A DNA stretch of 64,000 nt from GCA-003244245 sp036378735 (GTDB taxonomy: Bacteria > Actinomycetota > Actinomycetes > Mycobacteriales > Pseudonocardiaceae). Shown piece by piece: positions 35,501 through 43,678 of this stretch. Where the stretch lies: assembly GCA_036378735.1 (NCBI GenBank), contig DASUVX010000031.1:40418-104417 (forward strand), given 5' to 3'. The first letter of the stretch is position 1. Each line of letters starts with the position of its first letter. The position numbers and the translations under genes are program-made. The notes under the pieces are model-generated. The model did not search any database and was not told where the DNA came from. It saw only the letters and a program-made list of their open reading frames with translations.

Positions 35501-35683
35501 TCTCGAGCGCTCGGCGTCAGCACCACCGAACGGGCCCGGAAAGCCGTCACCGCCCGGCTGCGAGGGGCGATCCGCCGCGTCGAGGCGGTGCTGCCCGAGC
35601 TCGGCGCGCACCTCGACCGATCAGTGATCACTGGCACCACCTGCCGCTACCACCCGCCCCACCCACTGACCTGGGTCCTGTAA
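32510..35683 (+). CDS. Large STAND-type ATPase / putative regulator
   Basis: The 1057-residue protein starts with an AAA/NB-ARC-like ATPase (MAFVGRTKALSRLL, Walker A GEAGIGKTAL at 32-40, Walker B VVVLDDLQWADESSLQLL near 145). It continues through a long Ala/Leu/Arg-rich helical region that looks TPR-like. It ends with a basic helical motif (STTERARKAVTARLRGAIRRV) and TGTTCRYHPPHP. No LuxR HTH is obvious, so DNA binding is uncertain; the terminal motif resembles that of related ATPases with adenylate-cyclase or regulator architectures. ATG at 32510 opens directly on the ATPase. It diverges from the methyltransferase gene. Confidence 0.75.
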   Translation: MAFVGRTKALSRLLAVIEEASRGHARLLLVSGEAGIGKTALVSAVTRHAGLRVGWSTCADAKRTPAFWPWTTALRGLLGALDPAEAHTLTRADANELARLLPELIAREPADDPSDADVARLRLFDAVARFLERLAQRQATVVVLDDLQWADESSLQLLRFVTQPYRPVPLVVIGAYRHDELAGTTRSLAELAAHGESVHLSGLSPQEVHDLVADAFGPATADRWAGEIHRRTGGHPFFTRQLAELLHDAAESPGVVPAAVRDLLARRVQRLSTGCRALVQAAAVAGNELLPDVLGEVCGIDPAAVATLIEDGVQAGVLTRDADGGQARLAHDLFRETIYLALLLPQRLALHQRIADALEHRHARGAPVVAADLARHCAATVALDGAGRAVRWARVAARAERTRLAFGEAAAYLARARRAIEHSGDADAGGLLVDLLVEEADARARAGDSNGARALLDDAADRTAALGDAERRGRVALAVQRLGARFAMPRDAVVEVLETARAALQGSGTALEAQLTASLARELHHSVPAHRPRARPLSEQALALARTLHDPATLAACLLARHDVLWTPGRAAERIELSREIAKLAEQTGDAERYAEGLLLTANALLEDGSAAFRAVLTEYLSAAEAFGQPRYDYLALTRRGALALIDGQLDEAGRLIDQASALGDRIGEPDTGNVRLSQLLGLVRARGDPEQLRATAAEAVTWWVGVPSHAQAVAAGLLAQAGDLESAQRALDTVVSLGLWRDDRSYLWPVFAGGMATAAVRLGDRAICAELLAELEPVAGASGVNGALVCFMGSNGHWAGILAGALGRTEDAQHWLEHALTVHRRLGARAWEAETSLELAALGAGADYAERAALLAAELGLPGVAARLGTSAGEQPAGRGADAELCRDGELWRVRYRGSSAYLPDLKGLADLAMLLDRPGIDVHVLELAGAGTHDRDSGPLLDATARAAYRRRLAELDEDLAGAHADQDNGRIQLLAAQRAALIAELGRATGLGGRSRALGVSTTERARKAVTARLRGAIRRVEAVLPELGAHLDRSVITGTTCRYHPPHPLTWVL

Positions 35684-35719
35684 GGCTGGCACCGCCGGCG
35701 CAGTCTGCGGATTAGGGGG

Positions 35720-36259
35720 TCAGGGATCACGCAGGGTGATGGCGTCGGTGGGGCAGATTTCGACGCACTCGGCGCAGGAGGTGCAGCGGAGCGCGATCAC
35801 TGTGGGGCGTGCGGGGGCGGGGCGCAGGGCGTGCTCCGGGCAGGTGCGCAGGCACGCCCCGCACGCAGTGCAGGCTGAGCTGATCCACAGCGGGTGCAGC
35901 GCAGCGACCGCGACGGTGACGTGCTGGCCGCGCTGCTTGGGCACGATCAGCGAACCACCCCCCAGATCGCGAGCCGCGAGCAGCGCGGCGGCCTCGGCGA
36001 CGCTGCGGGTGCCGACGTGGTCGCGAACCGACTCGCTGGGGCATGGCACGTCGACGGCATCGAGCTCATCGGCCGGGTAGCAGTGCAGCGGCGCGCCGTG
36101 TTCCCGGATCACCGCGAGCAACCCGGCCTCGTCGCGGCGCCGGTCGACCGTGGCGAACGCGGTGATCGCCGTCAGATCCGGCACGGCTCGCCGAAGCGCT
36201 GACCACACCGCCGCGCTACACACCCCGCGGGACGACCCAACACCCACTACCAGCTTCAT
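35720..36259 (-). CDS. CobE/CbiG-C domain fused to a two-[4Fe-4S] ferredoxin
   Basis: Residues 1 to about 118 match the CbiG C-terminal/CobE domain: KLVVGVGSSRGV, AFATVDRRRDEAGLLAV, PSESVRDHVGTRSVAEAAALLAA. Residues 120-179 hold two ferredoxin clusters, CTACGACLRTCPEHA and CTSCAECVEICPTDA, each CxxCxxCxxxCP. CobE aids precorrin ring contraction/precorrin handling in the aerobic pathway; the ferredoxin suggests a redox partner role. The ATG overlaps the cobL stop (ATGA), so it is the last gene of the cob operon that starts near 43.2 kb. Confidence 0.85.
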   Translation of the reverse strand: MKLVVGVGSSRGVCSAAVWSALRRAVPDLTAITAFATVDRRRDEAGLLAVIREHGAPLHCYPADELDAVDVPCPSESVRDHVGTRSVAEAAALLAARDLGGGSLIVPKQRGQHVTVAVAALHPLWISSACTACGACLRTCPEHALRPAPARPTVIALRCTSCAECVEICPTDAITLRDP

Positions 36260-37413
36260 CGGCTGCCCCAAAGCACGAGAACCGGGTTGGTGGCGGCCAA
36301 TCGCACCGTGCCATCGGGCAACTCCGCAAACCTCGACGCGGCCAGCTGGACGCCTTCCACACGGTGGCCCGCCTCTCGCAGCGCCGCCCGGCACGGCGCA
36401 ACACGGTCCAGTGCGACCAAGGCGACGACGACGCGCGGCGACAGCTGCGCCGCGACCCGCACGACATCAGGTCCTCCCCCGCCGACGAACACCGCATCAG
36501 GTTCGGGGAGGCCCTTGAGCGCCGCCGGTGCATGCCCTTCGACCATCCGGACGTCCACGCCGTGCGCGTGCGCGTTGGCCACCAGCCGGGCGCACTGCCC
36601 GGGGTCCCGCTCGACGGCGATGACGGCGGCCCCGAGCCGGGCGCATTCCACTCCAATCGAGCCGCAACCGGCTCCCAGATCCCACACCAACCGCCCGGGT
36701 CCGGGGACCAGCCGGGCCAAGGCCAGCGCCCGCACCTCCGACTTGGTGATCATTCCGGCGCGGTGCGAGAACTCTGCCTCCGCCAGCGCCCAACCGGTCG
36801 CGGGCGGTACTGGTTCACCGCCGGCGATCCAGCCGCGCTCTGGTACCGCGTTCTCATCGGCCAGGCACAACACCAGATGCGGATCGCGGACCGGCCCGCC
36901 GTTGAAGCGTCGCACCCGTTCGTCGGGACCGCCGAGGTCCTCGGCGACCAGCACGCTGCGCCGCCAGCCGGCCAACCCGTCGGTGATCTCCACGGCCCCC
37001 GCCTCCGGTCCGGTCAGCACCGCGACCGCCGGGTGTGCCCGGCACACGTTGAGCGCCCGGCGCAGTGACCGGCCGTGCGCCGAAACGACGGCGACGTCAT
37101 CCCAGGACCGGCCCAGCAGCGCGAACGCTTGAGCAACGGTGGATCGGGCCGGCAGCACCACGGGCTGCAGACCCCGGGCCCGCAGCAGCCGCACGATGCC
37201 GAAGAATCCCGGATCGCCGCTGGCCAGCACCACGGTGGGGGACGCGCCGGGCAGTTCGTCCAGCTGAGTCGGGCCGAGCACCCGGGCCACCGTCGGCACC
37301 GGCACAGCGGCGAGCTGGTGAGGTGCGCCGACCACGACTTTCGCCGCGGCCAGCGCGTGGGCCGCACCGGGCGGCAGTGCCCCGCCGTCCAGACCGACGA
37401 CGGTAACCGTCAC
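36256..37413 (-). CDS. cobL: Precorrin-6Y C5,15-methyltransferase (decarboxylating)
   Basis: CobL (385 residues) is the CbiE-CbiT fusion. The N-terminal CbiE part has VTVVGLDGGALP and VVLASGDPGFFGIVRLL. The C-terminal CbiT part has GMITKSEVRALALARL, the SAM motif LVWDLGAGCGSIGVECAR (near residue 241) and DAVFVGGGGPDVV. It methylates C5 and C15 and decarboxylates the C12 acetate. GTG at 37413 overlaps the cbiD stop and its own stop overlaps the cobE-ferredoxin start. Confidence 0.95.
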   Translation of the reverse strand: MTVTVVGLDGGALPPGAAHALAAAKVVVGAPHQLAAVPVPTVARVLGPTQLDELPGASPTVVLASGDPGFFGIVRLLRARGLQPVVLPARSTVAQAFALLGRSWDDVAVVSAHGRSLRRALNVCRAHPAVAVLTGPEAGAVEITDGLAGWRRSVLVAEDLGGPDERVRRFNGGPVRDPHLVLCLADENAVPERGWIAGGEPVPPATGWALAEAEFSHRAGMITKSEVRALALARLVPGPGRLVWDLGAGCGSIGVECARLGAAVIAVERDPGQCARLVANAHAHGVDVRMVEGHAPAALKGLPEPDAVFVGGGGPDVVRVAAQLSPRVVVALVALDRVAPCRAALREAGHRVEGVQLAASRFAELPDGTVRLAATNPVLVLWGSR

Positions 37414-38549
37414 TGCACCCAGCCCGGCTCGGTCGCGGCGACCACCCGCAGCCCAGTGAAGTCTACCATCGCCACCTTCGCGGGCAGCGCGGCACCGACC
37501 TCGGCGGTGAACCGGCGCAGCGTGTCGGCCACCCGGGCACACACGTCATCGCCGCAGGCCCGCAGCAGCCCTCCGGCCTCCCAGATCTCGTAGGCGCGCC
37601 GGGCAGTCGGAGCGCCGCGGATCTCCTCGACGTCCTCGGGGCGACCGCCGTGCGCGGTGGTGATCTCGGCCAGCAGGCCGGTGTCCACCTTCGACCGGGT
37701 GTAGTGGGTCATCAGCACCCCGGTGGCGAGCTTGGTCAGCTTGCCGATCATGCCGACGAACACCACCTCGGCCAAGCCATGCTCGACCGCGCGGCGCAGC
37801 GCCGCCCCGGTGAAGTCACCCACCTCCACGAAGGCTACCTCCGGCAGGTGCGGCAGCAGCGCCATCGCGCCGCGCTCGGTGCGCCCGCCGGTCGCCAACA
37901 CCAGGGTGGACACGTTCTGTGCGGCCATCACCGCGACGGCCTGCTCCACCGAAGCCCGCCAGGAGGCGGTGGAGAACGGGCGGACGATCCCGGTGGTGCC
38001 CAGGATGGAAATCCCGCCTTCGATGCCCAGCCGGCGGTTGGTCGTCTTGCGCGCCATCCGCTCCCCGCCGGGCACGCTGATCGTGACGTCGGCACCCCGC
38101 CCGCCGGAGGCTTCGTACACCGCATCGGTGATCATCTGCCGGGGTACCGGGTTGATTGCCGGCTCGCCGACCGGTAGCCCGAGCCCAGGGAGAGTGACCA
38201 TCCCGACTCCCTCGCCACGGTGCAACACGACCTCGCCGTCGTTGCGCCAGCTGGCAGTGACGGTCAGGTGCGCGCCGTGCGTGACGTCAGGGTCGTCGCC
38301 GGCGTCTTTGACCACCACCGCGGTGGCGGTGCCGCCCTGGCGACGCAGCGAGTGCACGGCAAACTCATGGCGTTCCCCCGAAGGGAAGCCGATGGTCACT
38401 GCCCGCACCAGCGTGCCGCCCAACGCGGCCACCGCAGCCTTGGCCGCGGCCGCGGCACAGGCGCCGGTGCTGAACCCGGTGCGCAGCGCCTTCGTCCTCT
38501 CCTTCGCGGTCCGCGGCAGATCCGGCTCGCGCAGCGGTGGCCCGGTCAC
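37410..38549 (-). CDS. cbiD: Cobalt-precorrin-5B C1-methyltransferase CbiD
   Basis: CbiD (379 residues) methylates C1, a step specific to the cobalt-early route. Features are LRTGFSTGACAAAAAKAA, GMVTLPGLGLPVGEPAINPVPR, DVTISVPGGERMARKTTNRRLGIEGGISILGTTGIVRPFS, and VFVGMIGKLTKLATGVLMTH. The GTG start overlaps the cobI stop. Its presence beside CobN-type genes makes the pathway mixed. Confidence 0.95.
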   Translation of the reverse strand: MTGPPLREPDLPRTAKERTKALRTGFSTGACAAAAAKAAVAALGGTLVRAVTIGFPSGERHEFAVHSLRRQGGTATAVVVKDAGDDPDVTHGAHLTVTASWRNDGEVVLHRGEGVGMVTLPGLGLPVGEPAINPVPRQMITDAVYEASGGRGADVTISVPGGERMARKTTNRRLGIEGGISILGTTGIVRPFSTASWRASVEQAVAVMAAQNVSTLVLATGGRTERGAMALLPHLPEVAFVEVGDFTGAALRRAVEHGLAEVVFVGMIGKLTKLATGVLMTHYTRSKVDTGLLAEITTAHGGRPEDVEEIRGAPTARRAYEIWEAGGLLRACGDDVCARVADTLRRFTAEVGAALPAKVAMVDFTGLRVVAATEPGWVQ

Positions 38550-39277
38550 AGCTGCGCTCCCCTCCCGTTGCGCAGCGGCAGGACCAGCACCGTCGACAGG
38601 TAGCCCGCGGTGCGGGTCTGCGCCAGCGGGGTGATCCGCTCGTCGGCGGTGCCGAGGTGCTCGGCGCACCAGGCTCGGTCCAGCGCACCGGCGGCTGCCA
38701 CTCGCTCGCGCAGTTGCGCCAGCCGGCGACCGCCCTTGTAGGCGATCACCGTCCCACCCCGGGTCAGCGCGTCGTCGAGCGCTGCGAGGTCACGGGCCAG
38801 CGGCAGCAGGGTGAGCGGTTCGGCGCCCTCGACCAGGGTTACACCGGCGGCGCTGGCGGCGGCTTGCATCGCGGTGATGCCTGGGATGGTGCGGATCCGC
38901 ACCCCGGGCAGCATTGACCGCACGGTGTCCGCGAGGTAACCGAAGGTCGAATAAACGGAGGGATCCCCAAGGGTGGCGAAAGCGGCGCTACCGGCGCGCT
39001 CGCGCAGGTAGGTCACCAGGCGGGTAGCGGCGGCATCCCAGCAGTCGTGGCGGCGGCGCTGCGGCCCGTCGACGCCGTCGTTGAGCGCGAACACCAGCCG
39101 TTCGACGCGGTCGTGGGTCAGGTGCGCCCGCACCACCGCCTCGGCGCGCCCGGGCACATCGGAGGCCATCACCGGCACGAACACCCGCCCGGCGACGGAC
39201 AGCTCGCGCACCGCGGCAACGGTCAGCAGGTCCGGATCGCCCGGACCTACTCCGATGCCGATCAGCTCCACCGTCAC
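38546..39277 (-). CDS. cobI: Precorrin-2 C20-methyltransferase
   Basis: CobI/CbiL (243 residues) has the methylase signatures LIGIGVGPGDPDLLTVAAV, FATLGDPSVYSTFGYLAD, IRTIPGITAMQAAASAAGVTLVEG and GTVIAYKGGRRL. It makes (cobalt-)precorrin-3. GTG at 39277 was chosen as the family start and overlaps the cobB stop (GTGA); a longer frame upstream is antisense shadow. Confidence 0.95.
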   Translation of the reverse strand: MTVELIGIGVGPGDPDLLTVAAVRELSVAGRVFVPVMASDVPGRAEAVVRAHLTHDRVERLVFALNDGVDGPQRRRHDCWDAAATRLVTYLRERAGSAAFATLGDPSVYSTFGYLADTVRSMLPGVRIRTIPGITAMQAAASAAGVTLVEGAEPLTLLPLARDLAALDDALTRGGTVIAYKGGRRLAQLRERVAAAGALDRAWCAEHLGTADERITPLAQTRTAGYLSTVLVLPLRNGRGAQL

Positions 39278-40608
39278 TGCCCGCCCTTCGCGCAGCTCGC
39301 TACAAAGCGTGCCACCGCCGCCGGCTGCGCAACTGGGTGGGTGTGCAGGAACGACGCATGCACCCCCCTTTGGACGAACCCCTCGGGCTGTGCGCCCTGC
39401 CATCCCCAGGCGGGTTCGCCGGCGCGGGGCGTGACGGTGGTGCGGTGAAATTCGTGGCCGCTGACCCGGTCGCCCTCGCCGTGCAGCACCGAGTCCCGCA
39501 ACGCGACCGCGTCGCGGTAACCCAGCACCAGCTGGCCCGTCATCGACGCTTGCGCATCGAGCACCCCGCACATCGGAGCGCCGTCCACCGACCGGCACAG
39601 GTAGAGCAGCCCGCCGCATTCGGCGTGCACGGGCGCTCCGCGGCCAACGAGGGTGGCAATGTCGGCGCGCAGGGCCACATTGGCCGACAGCGCCTCGGTG
39701 TGACACTCCGGGAATCCGCCGGGCAGCACCACGCCCGCCGTACCCGGTGGCAGCGACTCGTCGCGCAACGGGTCGAAGACCGCGACGGTGGCCCCTGCCG
39801 CGACGAGCAATTCGGCATGCTCGGCGTAGCCGAAGGTGAACGCCGGCCCGCCGGCCATCGCGACCACCGGATCCCCGGCTGTTCGGGTGACCTCAGCCTC
39901 CGCATCCCAGTGCGGCGCTGCCTGCGCGGGCGCGGCGAGAGACACCACCACGTCCAGATCGACCTGCGCGGCCACCGCGTCGGCCCACCGGGCCACCACA
40001 CCCGCCGCGGCGGCGTGCTCGGCGGCGGTGACCAACCCCAGATGCCGCGACGGCACCGCCAGCGCGTCGTCCCGGCGCAACGCCCCCAGCACCGGCAGGC
40101 CCACCTCGGCGCACGCTTCCCGGCAGACGTGCTCGTGACGCGCCGAGCCGACCTGGTTGAGCACCACCCCGGCGATGCGGACGGCGGCATCGAAGGATCG
40201 GAACCCGTGCAGCAGCGCCGCGAGGCTGCGCCCCTGCCCGCGCACGTCGACGACCAGCAGCACCGGTGCATCCAGCACGGCGGCGACGTGCGCGGTCGAT
40301 CCGTGGCCGGCCGTCCCGCTGCGGCCGTCGAACAGCCCCATCACGCCCTCCACGACGGCCAGCTGCGCGCCGGCGGCGCCGTGAGCGGCCAGCGGCGCGA
40401 TGCGCTGCTCGCCCAGCAGCACCGGGTCGAGGTTGCGGCCCGGGCGCCCGGTGGCCAGCGCGTGGTAGCCCGGGTCGATGTAGTCCGGACCGACCTTGAA
40501 GGCGGCCACGGTGGTGCCCCGCCGGCGCAGCGCGGCCATCAACCCAGTGGCGACGGTGGTCTTACCGGCGCCGGACGCCGGGGCCGCCACGACCACGAGA
40601 TTCACCAC
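39274..40608 (-). CDS. cobB: Cobyrinic/hydrogenobyrinic acid a,c-diamide synthase
   Basis: CobB/CbiA (444 residues) amidates the a and c side chains with glutamine and ATP. The N-terminal ATPase has VVAAPASGAGKTTVATGL and AFKVGPDYIDPGYH. The C-terminal glutamine amidotransferase has VLPGGFPE and the nucleophile Cys in VHAECGGLLYLC. Two adjacent GTG codons (40608, 40605) can start it, overlapping the cobO stop by up to seven bases. Confidence 0.95.
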   Translation of the reverse strand: MVNLVVVAAPASGAGKTTVATGLMAALRRRGTTVAAFKVGPDYIDPGYHALATGRPGRNLDPVLLGEQRIAPLAAHGAAGAQLAVVEGVMGLFDGRSGTAGHGSTAHVAAVLDAPVLLVVDVRGQGRSLAALLHGFRSFDAAVRIAGVVLNQVGSARHEHVCREACAEVGLPVLGALRRDDALAVPSRHLGLVTAAEHAAAAGVVARWADAVAAQVDLDVVVSLAAPAQAAPHWDAEAEVTRTAGDPVVAMAGGPAFTFGYAEHAELLVAAGATVAVFDPLRDESLPPGTAGVVLPGGFPECHTEALSANVALRADIATLVGRGAPVHAECGGLLYLCRSVDGAPMCGVLDAQASMTGQLVLGYRDAVALRDSVLHGEGDRVSGHEFHRTTVTPRAGEPAWGWQGAQPEGFVQRGVHASFLHTHPVAQPAAVARFVASCAKGGQ

Positions 40609-41216
40609 TCGATCCCCCGCTGGCCCTTCTGCCCGGCGTCCATCGGGTGCTTGACCTTGGTCATCTCCACCACCAGGTCGGCGGCGTCGAGCAGCGCCGG
40701 CGGCGCGTTCCGGCCGGTGATCACGACATGCTGCCGGCCGGGGCGGTCAGCCAGGGTGGCCAGCACCTCGGCGGTGTCCACCCATCCCCAGTGCAGCGGG
40801 TAGCTGAACTCGTCGAGCACGTACAGGTCGTGGACCTGCGCGGCCAGCCTGCGGGCTATCTCCGTCCAGCCCTGCGCCGCCGTGGTCGCATGGTCTTCTG
40901 GGGTGCCCTGCTTGCGCGCCCATGACCAGCCCTCACCCATCTTGTGCCACTCGACCGGCCCGCCCTGCCCGGTCCGCTGGTGCACCTCGTGCAGCGCCCG
41001 GAACGCGGCCTCTTCGCCCACCTTCCACTTCGCGGACTTGACGAACTGGAATACGCCGATCGACCAGCCGGCGCTCCAGCCGCGCAACGCCAGGCCGAAG
41101 GCAGCCGTGGACTTGCCCTTCATCACCCCGGTGTGGACGATCAGCAGCGGCCGGTTGCGCCGCTGCCGGGTACTCAAACCATCGTCGGGTATTCTGACCG
41201 GTACACCTTGGGGCAT
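40602..41216 (-). CDS. cobO: Corrinoid adenosyltransferase
   Basis: CobO/BtuR-type enzyme (204 residues) adenosylates cob(I)yrinate diamide. It contains the P-loop HTGVMKGKSTAAFGLALR, WSIGVFQFVKSAKWKVGEE, GEGWSWARKQ and DLYVLDEFSYPLHWGW. ATG at 41216 has GAGGGAG upstream. It lies 26 bases after chlI/D and overlaps cobB, completing a coupled chain. Confidence 0.95.
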   Translation of the reverse strand: MPQGVPVRIPDDGLSTRQRRNRPLLIVHTGVMKGKSTAAFGLALRGWSAGWSIGVFQFVKSAKWKVGEEAAFRALHEVHQRTGQGGPVEWHKMGEGWSWARKQGTPEDHATTAAQGWTEIARRLAAQVHDLYVLDEFSYPLHWGWVDTAEVLATLADRPGRQHVVITGRNAPPALLDAADLVVEMTKVKHPMDAGQKGQRGIEW

Positions 41217-41242
41217 CTGGACTCCCTCAAGAAATGGGCATA

Positions 41243-43174
41243 CTAAGCAGCTCCCCGGGCAGCGCGGACCACTCCGGCCACCGCATCGGCAGACAGCTGG
41301 TCCAACCGCACACACCCGCCGCCCATCGCGATCGCGATCCGGTCAGGTAGGCCGAGCCGGATCGGCCCCGATTCGCAGTCCACCACGATCGAGGCCACGC
41401 CATCGCGGCGCAGCAGGGCCGCCGCCGCCATCGCCGCGTCCATCCCGCCGTAGGTGGCCCGGCCGTCGGTGAGTACCACGAGCAGCGCCCTGCGGGCGGG
41501 ATCGCGCAACCTCTCCGCGGCCAGCACCCGCGCCGCGCACAGCAAGCCGGCAGCCAACGGGGTGCGCCCGCCGGTGCGCAGGGAACGCAGCCGGGCGACC
41601 GCGGCATCCACTGCTGACGTCGGTGGGAGCACCACCTGCGCCTCGGCACCCCGGAAACTGATCAGGCCGACCTTGTCCCGGCGCTGGTAGGCATCCAGCA
41701 GCAAAGACAGCACCGCGCCGCTGACCGCAGACATCCGGGAGCGGGCGGCCATCGAGCCGGATGCATCGACAGTGAAGAGCACCAGGTTGGATTCCCTGCC
41801 CTCGCGCACCGCCAACCGGACATCACTGCGGTGCAGCAGCAATCCCGGGCCGTGGCGCCCCCGGTCCCGCTGGTGCGGCGCGGCCGCAATCAAGGTGCCC
41901 AGCAGGTGCAGCCCGTTACCCTCGGACGTCGCGGCCCGGATCGTGCGCCCGGTGCTGGTCCGCCCCACCGACCGTCGCCCCGGAGCCCCTGCCCCCACCC
42001 CAGGCACCACCATCACCCGCGCCCGGAACGCCTTCCCCGGCTCATCCGCCCGACATGGAGACATATCGGGGTTTTCAGCGGCCCCGGAACCCCGATATGT
42101 CTCCATGTCGGGAGGGGCGCCGCCGGGGGGTGGCTGGTCGGGAGGGTCGTCGGGCGGGGGTTCGGGGTTGCGGAGAGCATCTTCTAGTTGGTCGTGGTCC
42201 AAGCCTGGTTGGTCGAACGGGTCACGGCGGCGGCGATGCGGCAACGCCAGCGTCGCGGCGACGCGAATGTCATCCTCAGCGACCGTGTCGGCTCTCCGCC
42301 AGGCCGCGTGCGCCAGCGCGGTCCGGGCCATGACCAGGTCCGCGCGCATCCCGTCGACCTCAAACGCGGCGCACACCGCGGCGATCCGGCGCAGCTCGCT
42401 GTCCGGCAACACCACCCGAGGCAATGCGCAGCGGGCCGCCAGGATCTGCTCGGCCAGCGCAACGTCGTGGGCTCGCCAGTTCACCGCGAAACCGGCCGGG
42501 TCGGCCTCATAGCTCAGCCGCCGCCGGATCACCTCCGCCCGCGTCTCGACATCGCGAGAGGCCGTTACCTCGACAGTCAGCCCGAAGCGGTCGAGCAATT
42601 GCGGGCGCAGCTCGCCCTCCTCCGGATTCATCGTGCCGACCAGCAGGAACGACGCCGCATGCGAGATGGACACGCCATCGCGCTCGACAAACGCGCGGCC
42701 CATCGCGGCGGCGTCGAGCAGCACGTCAACGAGATGGTCGGCCAGCAGGTTGACCTCGTCGACGTACAGCACGCCGCGGTGCGCCGCGGCGAGCAACCCG
42801 GGTTGGTACGCCGAGACGCCCTCGGTCAGCGCGCGTTGCAGGTCCAGCGAGCCCACCAGGCGGTCCTCGGTGGCGCCCACCGGCAGCTCAACCAGTTTCG
42901 CCGGGCGAATGTCGCGTCCGGTTGCCGCGGCGTGCGGACCGTCCGGGCACAGCAGATCCGGAGACAGCGGGTCACAACCGAACCGGCAGCCCGATACCGC
43001 GGTCACCGTGGGCAGCAGCGCGGCCAGCGCCCGCACCACGGTCGATTTCGCGGTGCCCTTCTCCCCGCGGATGAGCACCCCGCCGATGCCCGGGTGCACG
43101 GCGGTCAGCAGCAACGCCAGCCGAAGCTCGTCGTGCCCGACGATCGCCGAGAACGGGTAGCGGACCGTAGTCAT
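41243..43174 (-). CDS. Fused magnesium/cobalt chelatase subunit (ChlI-ChlD), carrying an in-frame palindrome
   Basis: The 643-residue protein joins an AAA+ ChlI/CobS-like domain (FSAIVGHDELRLALLL, Walker A GEKGTAKS at 37-44, Walker B GVLYVDEVNLL, GTMNPEEGELRPQLLDRFGL) to a C-terminal VWA domain (MIDAS LFTVDASGSMAA near 470, VVLTDGRATYGG). It matches Rv2850c and probably works with CobN to insert cobalt. Between the domains an acidic Pro-rich linker contains palindrome copy 4, translated as residues about 355-376 (PDMETYRG-SGAAEN-PDMSPCR). ATG 43174 follows the GNAT gene by two bases. Confidence 0.93.
   Translation of the reverse strand: MTTVRYPFSAIVGHDELRLALLLTAVHPGIGGVLIRGEKGTAKSTVVRALAALLPTVTAVSGCRFGCDPLSPDLLCPDGPHAAATGRDIRPAKLVELPVGATEDRLVGSLDLQRALTEGVSAYQPGLLAAAHRGVLYVDEVNLLADHLVDVLLDAAAMGRAFVERDGVSISHAASFLLVGTMNPEEGELRPQLLDRFGLTVEVTASRDVETRAEVIRRRLSYEADPAGFAVNWRAHDVALAEQILAARCALPRVVLPDSELRRIAAVCAAFEVDGMRADLVMARTALAHAAWRRADTVAEDDIRVAATLALPHRRRRDPFDQPGLDHDQLEDALRNPEPPPDDPPDQPPPGGAPPDMETYRGSGAAENPDMSPCRADEPGKAFRARVMVVPGVGAGAPGRRSVGRTSTGRTIRAATSEGNGLHLLGTLIAAAPHQRDRGRHGPGLLLHRSDVRLAVREGRESNLVLFTVDASGSMAARSRMSAVSGAVLSLLLDAYQRRDKVGLISFRGAEAQVVLPPTSAVDAAVARLRSLRTGGRTPLAAGLLCAARVLAAERLRDPARRALLVVLTDGRATYGGMDAAMAAAALLRRDGVASIVVDCESGPIRLGLPDRIAIAMGGGCVRLDQLSADAVAGVVRAARGAA
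42049..42112. repeat. Palindromic element, copy 4, inside chlI/D
   Basis: A perfect 25-bp inverted repeat (42049-42073 and 42088-42112) encloses a 14-base loop. It lies wholly within the chlI/D reading frame, in the flexible linker between the AAA+ and VWA domains, and leaves the frame intact. The opposite strand is also open in the equivalent frame (PDMETYRG-FQRPRN-PDMSPCR). Confidence 0.97.
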
Positions 43175-43176
43175 GC

Positions 43177-43641
43177 TCAGCGCATCCGCGCCGATGCATC
43201 GCGGTGCATCGGCACCTGCACGATGCCGCCTTCGGTGGTATGCGCTCCATCCTCCACAAAGCCGAAAACACTGAACAACTCGACACAGTCCAGCGGTACG
43301 TCGACCACACAGGGGGCGTCGCCGACCTCCCCGAGCGCGGCCTCGATCAGCCGCCTCATCCCACCTATGCCTCGGGCCTTGGGGGCAGTGCACACCCGGT
43401 CGATTCGGAACTGGCGGTCGGCGGGCTCGAGCAGCCGCAGGGTGGCCTGCGGGTCCTCGATCGCGTCGGGCGGCGCGAGCCAGTAATGCCGGGTCAGCCG
43501 GTCCAGGTCATGCCCGTCGAGCTCCTGGTAGGAACGGCTTTGCTCGACGACGAACACCTCGAGCCGCAGCCGCAGCAGGGCGTAGATCATGGCAGTCGAC
43601 AGGTCCGCTGCGAGCTTGCGGTGTAGCACAGTGTGGTCCAC
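43177..43641 (-). CDS. GNAT acetyltransferase, ElaA/Rv2851c-like
   Basis: The 154-residue protein has an ElaA-like start (IYALLRLRLEVFVVEQSRSYQELDGHD) and the CoA-binding segment IDRVCTAPKARGIGGMRRLIEAAL. The ElaA family substrate is unknown. GTG at 43641 has AGGAG upstream. It lies just upstream of chlI/D, as does Rv2851c beside Rv2850c, and may head the cob operon. Confidence 0.85.
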   Translation of the reverse strand: MDHTVLHRKLAADLSTAMIYALLRLRLEVFVVEQSRSYQELDGHDLDRLTRHYWLAPPDAIEDPQATLRLLEPADRQFRIDRVCTAPKARGIGGMRRLIEAALGEVGDAPCVVDVPLDCVELFSVFGFVEDGAHTTEGGIVQVPMHRDASARMR

Positions 43642-43678
43642 CGCTCCTGCCTACCAGACCATCTGACATCGTGGCACG

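Noticed and set aside
1428..42112. The palindromes as a CRISPR array
   Set aside because: Copies are kilobases apart, with no regular spacers and no cas genes.
42188..43486. 432-codon open frame opposite chlI/D
   Set aside because: Antisense shadow of the chelatase gene; composition is unlike the real proteins here and no motifs are visible.
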